This document shows, one piece after another, positions 56,788-64,000 of a DNA stretch of 64,000 bases. Under the pieces are notes generated by a model, which made no database searches, had not been told where the DNA came from, and saw nothing but the letters and a program-made list of their open reading frames with translations. The position numbers and the translations under genes are program-made. The stretch lies in contig NZ_CP194331.1 of the NCBI RefSeq assembly GCF_051257895.1, positions 434,001 to 498,000 on the forward strand, in the 5' to 3' direction. Every line of letters starts with the position of its first letter. The first letter of the stretch is position 1. The DNA comes from Gallionella straubiae (GTDB taxonomy: Bacteria > Pseudomonadota > Gammaproteobacteria > Burkholderiales > Gallionellaceae).

Positions 56788-57986
56788 CAGAACATTCTCA
56801 TGCGCATCGGCGTGCCGCTGGCCGCCGGAGCGCTGCCCGCCGCCTGTATTTCGCCGGTCACGACCTGATCGCCGGCCTTGAGGTCGCCGCCGGTGATTTC
56901 GGTATTGCGGCCATCGGTGATGCCGAGCGAGACATTGACGGGAACGAGTTCACCTTGTTCCAGCACGTACACCTTGCCGGTAAAAGCATCTTGCCTGGAC
57001 GCCGCATTACCTTTCGGTAAGCCGCCGGGGTGGCCGTTGCCGCGCTTTGGGGTGTTGCCGTTGGCCGGCTTGAAGCGCAGCGCGGCATTGGGTACCAGCA
57101 ACGCATCCTTGCGTTCGGCCACCGCGATGCTGACATAGGCGGTCATGCCGGGCAGCAGGATCTGCTCGGGATTGTCTACATTGACTACCACATCGTAGGT
57201 AACCACATTCTGCTGCGTGGTCGGGTTGAGGCGTATCTGCATGACCTCGCCCTGGAAGTTGCGCCCCGCGAAGGCATCCACGGTGAAGCGCACCGCCTGG
57301 CCGACGCGGATGCTGCCGACATCCGCCTCGGCGAAGTTGGCGTGAATCTGCATCTTGGACAAATCCTGCGCGATCTTGAACAACGTCGGGGTCTGCAGGC
57401 TGGCTGCGACGGTCTGGCCGATATCCACTGCACGGTCCACCACGACGCCGGATACCGGCGAGCGGATCACCGAATAGGCGAGGTTGGCGCTGTCTTTTTC
57501 CACCGCTGCGCGCGTCAGATGCAGTTGCGCCTCGGCAGCCTTTTTGGTCTGCACCGCAGTGTCCAGTTCCTGCCGCGAAACATATTCCTGCGCGAAGAGG
57601 CTGCGCATGCGCGCCTCGTTGGCCGTAGCCAGTTCCAGCGAGGCGGTGGCGCTCTGCACGTTGGCCTGGCTCTGCTTCTGTTGTGCGGCGAGCAGGGCGT
57701 CGTCCAGTTCCAGCAATACCTGGCCTTTTTCCACCTTGCTGTTGAAGTCCACATACAGCTTTTTCACCGTGCCGGAGACTTGTGTGCCGACATTGACCAG
57801 CGTTACCGGATTGATTGTGCCGTTGGCGGAAACGGTCTGGGTGATGTCGCCTTTTTCCACGGTCTGCAGGCGGTATTGCTGTTCCGGCGCAACCAGGGCT
57901 ACCTGCCGGTAGGTGGCGATACCTGCGGTGGCGACGGCAATGGCAATGAAGAACAGGGCGATGGGAGAACGCAATATTTTTTTCAT
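56787..57986 (-). CDS. MacA-like periplasmic adaptor
   Basis: The 399-residue membrane fusion protein has an N-terminal anchor (IALFFIAIAVATAGIATY) and lipoyl halves (VGTQVSGTVKKLYVDFNSKV; VIRSPVSGVVVDRAVDIGQT). An alpha-hairpin (about 95-175) separates them. Beta-barrel and membrane-proximal domains (DVVVNVDNPEQILLPGMTAY) follow, then a Met-rich end (MRMRMF). It joins the ATPase/permease to the outer-membrane factor encoded just upstream. A Pro/Gly/Lys-rich loop near 305-335 is longer than usual. Confidence 0.94.
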   Translation of the reverse strand: MKKILRSPIALFFIAIAVATAGIATYRQVALVAPEQQYRLQTVEKGDITQTVSANGTINPVTLVNVGTQVSGTVKKLYVDFNSKVEKGQVLLELDDALLAAQQKQSQANVQSATASLELATANEARMRSLFAQEYVSRQELDTAVQTKKAAEAQLHLTRAAVEKDSANLAYSVIRSPVSGVVVDRAVDIGQTVAASLQTPTLFKIAQDLSKMQIHANFAEADVGSIRVGQAVRFTVDAFAGRNFQGEVMQIRLNPTTQQNVVTYDVVVNVDNPEQILLPGMTAYVSIAVAERKDALLVPNAALRFKPANGNTPKRGNGHPGGLPKGNAASRQDAFTGKVYVLEQGELVPVNVSLGITDGRNTEITGGDLKAGDQVVTGEIQAAGSAPAASGTPMRMRMF

Positions 57987-57994
57987 GGCTGGTT

Positions 57995-59407
57995 TTATTT
58001 CTGTTGGGGATTCGCGCCGGCCTGCCGGCTGCCATCGGACAGTTCCTGCAGCAGGCCTGCATCCAGGCTGCCCATGGCTTGGGCGAGCGCGGCGCGGTTG
58101 ATGTTCCAGTTATACGTGGACTGTATGCGCTGCTGGCGCGCGCTGGCCAGGGCGCTTTGCGCATTCAGCACATCCAGGATGTTGCCCACGCCGGCCTTGT
58201 AGCGGCCGAGCGCGACGCGTTCCGATTGCTCGGCGCTGTTCAGCAGATCGGCAGTGGTGCGCAGGGATTGCGTAGCGGTGACGAGGTTCTGGTAGGCCGT
58301 CCATACATCCATGGCCACCTGCAGACGCACGCGCTCCATGCGTGCCTTCTGGGTTTCCACTTGGGCTTCGGCGGCGCGTATCCGGTAGGTCGGCGCAAAT
58401 CCTGTGAATAACGGCACGCTCGCGCTCAGGCCGACCGTCGAGCCCCGGGAAGTGATGCCCGAACTGTCTGTTTGGTTTTTTGATGCGGTCAGCGAGATCG
58501 ACGGTTTGCCTGCCGAGCGTGCCGCATCGGCGCTGGCCTCGGCGGCTTTTACCTGTGCTTCGGCGGCCTGCAGATCGGGGCGGCGCAGCCTGGCCTCCTC
58601 GATCAGCATATTCACGTCGCGGTCGAAGCTTGCAGGGGTGGTCGCAATATTCGCCGTCTCCAATGCGATATTCCTGTGGGCATCCAGCCCGATGATGTTC
58701 GCCAAGCTGCCCCTCGCGTTTTTCAGGCCGCCGTCCGCGGTGATGCGGTTCAGGGTGGACTGCGAGTAGGCGGTCTGCGCCTGCAGCTTGTCGGCAGGCG
58801 TGGCGACGCCGGTGGTATAGCGCGCCTCGGCGGCGGTGAAGCTTTCTTTCGATGCGCGTTCCGATTCGAGAGCGGCATTCAGCGCGGCCTGTGTTGCCTG
58901 CACCTGGTAGAAGGATTGCACCGCCTGCAGAAAGACGGTCTGTACCGTGCTGTCCTGCGTGGCATTGGCGGCGGAGAGCAACTGGCGCGCATTTTCCAGA
59001 CTGGCGGCGCGCGCACCGAAGTCATACAACAAATAGGAAAGGGTCAGGCCATAGCTACGCTGGCTCGTGCCGGGCGAAATGCGATTGCCGGAAGCGCTCA
59101 GGCTGAGGCCGGGCAGATAGCTCCCCTTGCTCACGCCGACCTGCGCCGCCTGCGCACGCGCGCTCGCCCATACCTCGCGGGTCTGCGGGTTGTTGCACAG
59201 CGCGAGATTGACCACCTCCAGCAAGCCGAGCGCGCCGGCCGGCGTGGCCTCCGCGCAGGGATCGCCGGCTGCGCCGCCCGGGCGCAACGCGGGCTTGAGC
59301 GGCAACATCGCTTCCGTGTCGAACGGATCGAGAGCTGTTTCGGCCAGCGCCAGATTGCTCCACAGACAGAGCAGGGCGCAAGCGTAAGGTATCGGATGAG
59401 GGCGCAT
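57995..59407 (-). CDS. TolC-family outer membrane efflux protein
   Basis: The 470-residue protein has a signal peptide (ending SNLALA) and two repeated outer-membrane-efflux halves (about 65-260 and 265-455). Typical sequences are YLPGLSLSASGNRISPGTSQ, FYQVQATQAALNAALESERA and ALGRYKAGVGNILDVLNAQS. It is the first gene of the four-gene exporter operon and lies nine bases ahead of the adaptor. It could also serve the T1SS at the left of the window, since no other TolC-like gene is seen. Confidence 0.95.
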   Translation of the reverse strand: MRPHPIPYACALLCLWSNLALAETALDPFDTEAMLPLKPALRPGGAAGDPCAEATPAGALGLLEVVNLALCNNPQTREVWASARAQAAQVGVSKGSYLPGLSLSASGNRISPGTSQRSYGLTLSYLLYDFGARAASLENARQLLSAANATQDSTVQTVFLQAVQSFYQVQATQAALNAALESERASKESFTAAEARYTTGVATPADKLQAQTAYSQSTLNRITADGGLKNARGSLANIIGLDAHRNIALETANIATTPASFDRDVNMLIEEARLRRPDLQAAEAQVKAAEASADAARSAGKPSISLTASKNQTDSSGITSRGSTVGLSASVPLFTGFAPTYRIRAAEAQVETQKARMERVRLQVAMDVWTAYQNLVTATQSLRTTADLLNSAEQSERVALGRYKAGVGNILDVLNAQSALASARQQRIQSTYNWNINRAALAQAMGSLDAGLLQELSDGSRQAGANPQQK

Positions 59408-59625
59408 GAACGGGAAATTGGATTTTCTTTTTTCCAGTATAGCGGCTCAGCATTGCCTCTACCGGATTTTTTGTAAGAAATTGTATTCGCCATAAGCCAC
59501 GTGGATACAGGGGTGCGACATTTTGACGCGCGGCAATATGTCACATTCCCAAGTTGATTACTCAACTTTAGAATTCGCCCGCTTCAAGTTTTTCACAATA
59601 ACGATCGATTCGAGGAGAGGGCAGG
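59408..59625. other. Divergent regulatory gap between exporter and TonB receptor operons
   Basis: 218 bp with no gene. AT-rich sequence includes TTGATTACTCAA at 59554-59565, a partly palindromic site that might bind a regulator, and GAGGAGAGGG as the ribosome site for the receptor. I could not define a promoter with proper spacing. Confidence 0.4.
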
Positions 59626-61899
59626 ATGAAAGGCAAACAGGTATTTGCATTAAGCGTGATCTCGCTGGCAGTCAGCCAGGCGGTGTATGCCGAGCCAGGC
59701 GTGTTGCCGGAGGTCAGCGTGACTTCCACGACGATCGATGATCGTTTCACCAGCAAGCGCAGCGAACCAGCAAGTGTTCATGACATCAGTGCGCAGGTGG
59801 TAGATGAAAAACGCCCCGAAAATATGATAGAGCTTCTCCGCACGATTCCAGGCGTTACTGCTGATCTTTCGTCCGGTGACGAAATCAAGATCAAGCTGCG
59901 CGGCGTCGAGAATCAGCGCTACATGGGTGAAAAGCCCGGTGTGGCCATCGTGATTGACGGTGTGCCGGTATTCGAGCGCACCGGTAAGGTCAACATCGAT
60001 CTCGATAATATTCAATCGATCAAGGTCATCAAGGGTGGTGCATCGTATCTGTTTGGCGACGATGGGCTCGCCGGGGCTGTCATCATCACCACCAAGCGTG
60101 GCGCGAAATACAAGGGGTTCACCGTTGCTGCCGACGCCGGTTCATGGAATTACACTCGTCAGCTGGCGCGCGCCGGCTTTGCGGGTGATTGGGGCAGTGG
60201 TCACATACAGGCATCACATCGGGCAGGTGATGATTACTACTGGCAATCGAACTACAAAACAGACGCCGTCGATGGTAATGCGCGTATTTTCCTCAGCGAC
60301 GCTTCAGATTTGACTTTGGGTTTTGAAAAATCCGACCGTATTAAGGACAAACATGGCAACGTGAAGGGCGCAACGCAGGCCGCGCTGGATCCACAAGGCA
60401 CCATTGGTCGTGACTATACGCGCAAGTACGATGTTAACCTGCAAAAAATATATGCAACCTACTCGAATGACCTTTCCGAGCGCAGCAACGTTCTGGCGAC
60501 GGTATATGAATACCGTGATCATACGATTTTCTGGTCTGCCCCGCAGAACGTGACTGGCACCAATCCGGCGATACAGCTTTCCCCTAACACTCCTGGGTAT
60601 CAAGAGCTCTACACATTAAACAACGACTACCGTCAAACCCAGCGCGGTGTGAAAGGAGAATGGCGGTCGTCTGCGGATAATGTTGGCTGGCTGGCTGGCT
60701 TGGATATGCGCCAGAACGAATATGTCAATTTTACCAGCGCAAAGGTGACTTACTGCTCAAAAACAGGACAATGCCCGAAAACTGGAGCCAACCCTACGCT
60801 TTTGGTTACAGCCGGGACTACGTTTACTGATAATAAAACCAAGGAGGCAGTGAATGCACTCTACGGCGAATTCAAGTTCCAGCCTACGTCGCAATGGACG
60901 TTGACCATGAACGGGCGTTACGACGATATCAAATTGGATTTCACCTCAGGGAGGACGAATGAAATTACAGTTCCATTCAGTCGTAGCAAGGGCTTTGGTG
61001 TTTCCTCCTGGCGTGGTGGCGCGAATTATGCCGTCAACGAGAATACAAATCTCTTTGGCAACATTTCGACCGGTTTTCGTGCGCCAACCGCGGACCAACT
61101 CTTTAACGGAACCCTCTCGCCTGCTGGCGGCAAGACGCTCAACAACGAAAACCTGAAGCCGGAAGAGTCTCTGAACCTCGAACTTGGGGCGCGGGCAAAG
61201 AGTACATTTTTCGGCGTAGCGGCAGATATTGAAACGGCTATTTTCCAGATCGAGCGCAAGAATTTCATTCTCGATGTTAATGGTCAATACAGCACCAACA
61301 CAGCGGCAGCGCAGCAGATGTACGACAACATCGGTGGCGTCAGGAATCGTGGCTTCGAACTGTCGCTGAAAACAGACCGCAAGCGCATCTTCACCCTGGA
61401 TACGGCCTACAGCTATATCAAGGCGGAATTCACGAGGTACGACAATTTCGGCCTGACGCTTGGCAGTCCATATGCACCGAATCCAAATATCAGGTACTAC
61501 AACAACACCGGCAAGGATGTGCCGCGCGTGCCGCATCATCAGTTGAACATGAGCTTCGGCTGGCAGCCGGCCGAGCCTTTCCGCCTGGCGCTGGAAATGG
61601 ATGCGAAATCCTGGTCATGGGCCGACGAGATCAACCAGGAGAAATGGGCAGGACGCACCCTTTTTAACTTGGCCGCCAACTACGATATCCGGGAAAAGGG
61701 GCTGCTGGGCGCGAAGTGGTCGCTGTTCGCGCGCGTGAACAATTTACTCGACAAGCGTTACTGGTCGGCCGCACGAGGCACAGGCGATTCTGCGAATTAC
61801 CGCACTGGCGCCTACAGTGGCACCTATGACACCGAAGATTTGTCTATCATCGTCGGCAAACCGAGGAGCTATACCGCCGGCCTGACGTTGAGCTTCTAA
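59626..61899 (+). CDS. TonB-dependent outer membrane receptor
   Basis: The 757-residue protein has a signal peptide ending VYA and a plug domain (about 45-165; VVDEKRPENMIELLRTIPGV, IKLRGVENQRYMGEKPGVAI, VIKGGASYLFGDDGLAGAVI). A 22-strand barrel follows, ending in YTAGLTLSF with the terminal Phe. The TonB box is not certain. The cargo is unknown; a siderophore or another metal chelate is likely. A Cys pair in an extracellular loop (CSKTGQC) is unusual. It is the first gene of an operon with a DUF4198-like protein and a polyferredoxin. Confidence 0.95.
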   Translation: MKGKQVFALSVISLAVSQAVYAEPGVLPEVSVTSTTIDDRFTSKRSEPASVHDISAQVVDEKRPENMIELLRTIPGVTADLSSGDEIKIKLRGVENQRYMGEKPGVAIVIDGVPVFERTGKVNIDLDNIQSIKVIKGGASYLFGDDGLAGAVIITTKRGAKYKGFTVAADAGSWNYTRQLARAGFAGDWGSGHIQASHRAGDDYYWQSNYKTDAVDGNARIFLSDASDLTLGFEKSDRIKDKHGNVKGATQAALDPQGTIGRDYTRKYDVNLQKIYATYSNDLSERSNVLATVYEYRDHTIFWSAPQNVTGTNPAIQLSPNTPGYQELYTLNNDYRQTQRGVKGEWRSSADNVGWLAGLDMRQNEYVNFTSAKVTYCSKTGQCPKTGANPTLLVTAGTTFTDNKTKEAVNALYGEFKFQPTSQWTLTMNGRYDDIKLDFTSGRTNEITVPFSRSKGFGVSSWRGGANYAVNENTNLFGNISTGFRAPTADQLFNGTLSPAGGKTLNNENLKPEESLNLELGARAKSTFFGVAADIETAIFQIERKNFILDVNGQYSTNTAAAQQMYDNIGGVRNRGFELSLKTDRKRIFTLDTAYSYIKAEFTRYDNFGLTLGSPYAPNPNIRYYNNTGKDVPRVPHHQLNMSFGWQPAEPFRLALEMDAKSWSWADEINQEKWAGRTLFNLAANYDIREKGLLGAKWSLFARVNNLLDKRYWSAARGTGDSANYRTGAYSGTYDTEDLSIIVGKPRSYTAGLTLSF

Positions 61900-61910
61900 G
61901 GGAGAATGTC

Positions 61911-62903
61911 ATGCAGAAAAAAACTTTACTGAATGCGATGCTCCTGGCCGCATCGCTGGCACTCCCGTCATGGGCGCTTGCCGCGGCAAGCGCGCCGGCG
62001 GCAACGCAGCAGGGCATGGCGGCCGGGGAACACGCCGGACATGGGGAGCCTGCCGGAGTGGCGGCGGGCAGGGGCGGCATGGCGGGAGGGGCGGGCAGGC
62101 CCGCATCGTGGACGTCGTTCCCCACCTTGAAAGCCAGGATGGGCGGCGAAGGCCGCGACCGCAGGATGGTTACGATCATTCCGCAGAACATCGTTGCAAG
62201 CAGCATCGATGCCTACTCCAACAACACCAAGGATGAAAAGGGGCACCGCCGGCTTCCGCTGGAGATGGCGGGCGCGAGGCTGGACAAACCTGCGGCCGGC
62301 GGCTTCCACTGGCTGGCCGCACGCGAGGAGCAGGGCGGACAGGTGAAGGTGGCTTCCACCGTGCATTTCTTCACCGGCTCCGGCGCCAAGACTCCGACGG
62401 CGATGTTCATGCAGCCGAAGCATGAGCTGGAGATCATTCCGCGGCCTTTCCCGCGCGAGCATTCACGCTATCGCGCCAACGAGGACTGGAAGTTCCTGGT
62501 GCGCTTCAACGGCAAGCCGCTGGCGAGCCAGAAGGTGAATCTGGAAACCGCGAATGGCACCAGGGCCGAGTTGCTCAGCGATGCGCAGGGTATGATCACG
62601 GTTCGCGTTCCGGATGACTTCAAGGCGGAAGCCCCGCAAAAAACTGCGGGCAGTTACGGGCGGCGTGGTTCGGATTTCGTGCTGGCAACTGAGCACGCGG
62701 AGAGCGGCAAGACCTACCTGACCGCCTTCAACGCCGGTTACGGCACGGATGCGTTCTACCAGCGCGATCTTGCGATGGGGTTGGGGTTCACCTTGCTTGG
62801 CATGATTGGTGCCGTGCCGCTGCTGCGGCAGCGCAAGGATGCGAAGCAGAAGGCCGACGCCAAACCGGCAGCGACTGAAACCGCCAACAACAAGGATGCC
62901 TGA
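61911..62903 (+). CDS. DUF4198-like periplasmic protein with C-terminal anchor
   Basis: The 330-residue protein has a signal peptide ending ALAAASA, then a Gly/His/Ala-rich linker with a few His and Met residues. The DUF4198-like Ig-type domain follows (HELEIIPRPFPREHSRYRAN, FLVRFNGKPLASQKVNLETA, ELLSDAQGMITVRVPDDFK). One C-terminal transmembrane helix lies at about residues 284-302. Members of this family sit next to TonB receptors and metal transporters. It lies 11 bp behind the receptor gene. A role in periplasmic metal handling is inferred. Confidence 0.75.
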   Translation: MQKKTLLNAMLLAASLALPSWALAAASAPAATQQGMAAGEHAGHGEPAGVAAGRGGMAGGAGRPASWTSFPTLKARMGGEGRDRRMVTIIPQNIVASSIDAYSNNTKDEKGHRRLPLEMAGARLDKPAAGGFHWLAAREEQGGQVKVASTVHFFTGSGAKTPTAMFMQPKHELEIIPRPFPREHSRYRANEDWKFLVRFNGKPLASQKVNLETANGTRAELLSDAQGMITVRVPDDFKAEAPQKTAGSYGRRGSDFVLATEHAESGKTYLTAFNAGYGTDAFYQRDLAMGLGFTLLGMIGAVPLLRQRKDAKQKADAKPAATETANNKDA

Positions 62904-62904
62904 C

Positions 62905-63957
62905 ATGTTGAAATCCATTTTTCCGACGCTGACGCGTTTCCGCTTCACCATCCAGCTCCTCATGCTGTTCGTCACCGTTTACGGCGGCGTGCTGCTGGGC
63001 AGCTATGTCAGCGACCGCGTTTCGCAGGCGCTGCCCTCGCTGGCCTGCGCATTCGACAAACAGACCGGCGACCAATGCATCCTGATCGTCAACCAGCACC
63101 AGTTGCATCACCGCATCGGCGAGGCGCTGGTCAAGGCACAGGAGCTAACCTATACGGTATTCATCCCGACGCTGGTCTCGGTGGCCACCTTCTTTGCCTT
63201 CTTCTTTTTCCTCAACAAGGCGTTCTGCGGCTGGGTCTGCCCGATGGGCACGGTGCAGGAGATCGTCTACCGCATCGGCAGGAGGCTGGGCAGGCCGCTG
63301 CACCGCTTCTCGCCGGGCAATGTCGGCCGGGTGCGCCCGGTGAAGTGGCTGATGCTGCTGGTACTGGTGCTCGGCCTGCCGCTGCTGGCCGGCATGGGTA
63401 CCGTACCCAATGAACTGGGCGATCCCTATTGCCAGGTATGCCCCTCGCGCATCGCCACCACGCTGCTGACCGCCGACACCGAGCAGATCGCGCTGCGCAC
63501 TTCGACGGGCGTCAACTTCTTCCTCGGTGCGCTGGGCAATGCGTTGTTCGGTTTCGTCATCATCGCCGCGCTCGCGGTGCGCCAGCCGTTCTGCCGCATC
63601 TGTCCGCTGCTGTCGTGGAATGCGCTGTTCCAGAGGCTCTCGCCGATGCAACTGGTGAAGAAGCAGAATGACAAATGCGACAAATGCAGCGTCTGCGAAA
63701 AGGCCTGCCCGATGGACATCCACGAGATCGGCCGGGAGCACGGCAAAAAAGCATTCCACGAGGACTGCACCATGTGCGGCCGCTGCGTCGAATACTGCCC
63801 GGACGACGACGTGATCCAGATCAAGTTCTTCGGCGTCCCCCTGTTCAAGTCATCACGCGAGGCTTACAAGCAGCGCGTGAAGCTGGAGACCCCGGAAGGC
63901 TTGCCGAAGAACAAGGTGATCTGGCTGGCGCAGTCGAAGGAGAACCCGCATGGATGA
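62905..63957 (+). CDS. NapH/CcoG-like membrane polyferredoxin
   Basis: The 350-residue membrane protein has about four to five transmembrane helices, CGWVCPMGTVQEI and CRICPLLSWNALF motifs, and two soluble 4Fe-4S sites (CDKCSVCEKACPMDIHEIGR; CTMCGRCVEYCPDDD). Proteins of this type pass electrons from quinol to periplasmic partners. In this operon it may supply electrons to reduce a metal taken up by the receptor. It starts one base after the DUF4198-like stop and overlaps the next gene. Confidence 0.88.
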   Translation: MLKSIFPTLTRFRFTIQLLMLFVTVYGGVLLGSYVSDRVSQALPSLACAFDKQTGDQCILIVNQHQLHHRIGEALVKAQELTYTVFIPTLVSVATFFAFFFFLNKAFCGWVCPMGTVQEIVYRIGRRLGRPLHRFSPGNVGRVRPVKWLMLLVLVLGLPLLAGMGTVPNELGDPYCQVCPSRIATTLLTADTEQIALRTSTGVNFFLGALGNALFGFVIIAALAVRQPFCRICPLLSWNALFQRLSPMQLVKKQNDKCDKCSVCEKACPMDIHEIGREHGKKAFHEDCTMCGRCVEYCPDDDVIQIKFFGVPLFKSSREAYKQRVKLETPEGLPKNKVIWLAQSKENPHG

Positions 63958-64000
63958 TTTCTTCAACCCGGCGCTGATCCCGCAGGAGACCACGCTGTTC
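63950..64000 (+). CDS. Start of the next operon gene, cut by the window
   Basis: An ATG at 63950 overlaps the end of the polyferredoxin gene by eight bases and gives 17 codons (MDDFFNPALIPQETTLF) to the window edge. Overlap in the same operon supports it. The product cannot be identified from this length. Confidence 0.6.
   Translation, partial: MDDFFNPALIPQETTLF

Overview
The window looks like the chromosome of a betaproteobacterium, most likely order Nitrosomonadales (Gallionellaceae-like). The basis is high-GC housekeeping genes, a five-gene NAD-reducing [NiFe] hydrogenase operon, the glnD-map overlap and the overall gene mix. The genus call is inference only.

Bases 1-27650 are a mobile, accessory region. 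It starts with phage or ICE-like debris: a partial cysteine-rich protein, an AlpA-like regulator, a frameshifted phage-type gene, 20-bp iterons and an integrase stub. An intact IS256-family element follows, and it has removed the 5' end of a type I secretion (T1SS) ABC transporter gene. Next comes a c-di-GMP-I (GEMM) riboswitch with an overlapping terminator. It leads a run of genes for a HlyD-type adaptor, a HlyC-like toxin acyltransferase, a dedicated acyl carrier protein, a FabF-like ketosynthase and a GNAT enzyme. After a DDE transposase there is a repeated array: a tail fragment, a small membrane protein, a silent frameshifted RTX gene with a papain-like head, an exported protein, and a 3614-residue RTX protein with a lipase-like head. 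The same middle module occurs in the silent gene and the RTX gene, and its end also occurs in the fragment, while the N-terminal heads differ. This looks like an N-terminally polymorphic RTX effector system in which heads, probably with immunity genes, can be exchanged onto one secretable tail. The region ends with a decayed integrase, an intact tyrosine integrase and its presumed target, tRNA-Val(CAC).

Bases 27651-64000 are mostly core genome. In order they hold gltX, tRNA-Ala and tRNA-Glu; a CRP-GGDEF protein with a degenerate active site; greB, glnB and guaBA; a highly structured intergenic RNA candidate; a FrnE-like DsbA protein; and hoxFUYHW, with a REP element translated in frame inside hoxF. 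A methyltransferase-like gene follows, then a decayed IS256 relative abutting a thioester-reductase-like gene. After that come a divergent lysine acetyltransferase / deacetylase pair, a large alanine/glutamate-rich coiled-coil membrane protein, glnD-map, a glycine-zipper protein, a MacAB-TolC-type exporter operon, and the start of a TonB receptor / DUF4198-like / polyferredoxin operon that runs off the right edge.

Functionally, the left half links c-di-GMP sensing to T1SS export and probable acylation of a giant RTX effector. The TolC-family gene at 57995-59407 could provide an outer-membrane channel, but that pairing is not shown by the sequence. glnD and glnB form a nitrogen-signalling pair within the window.
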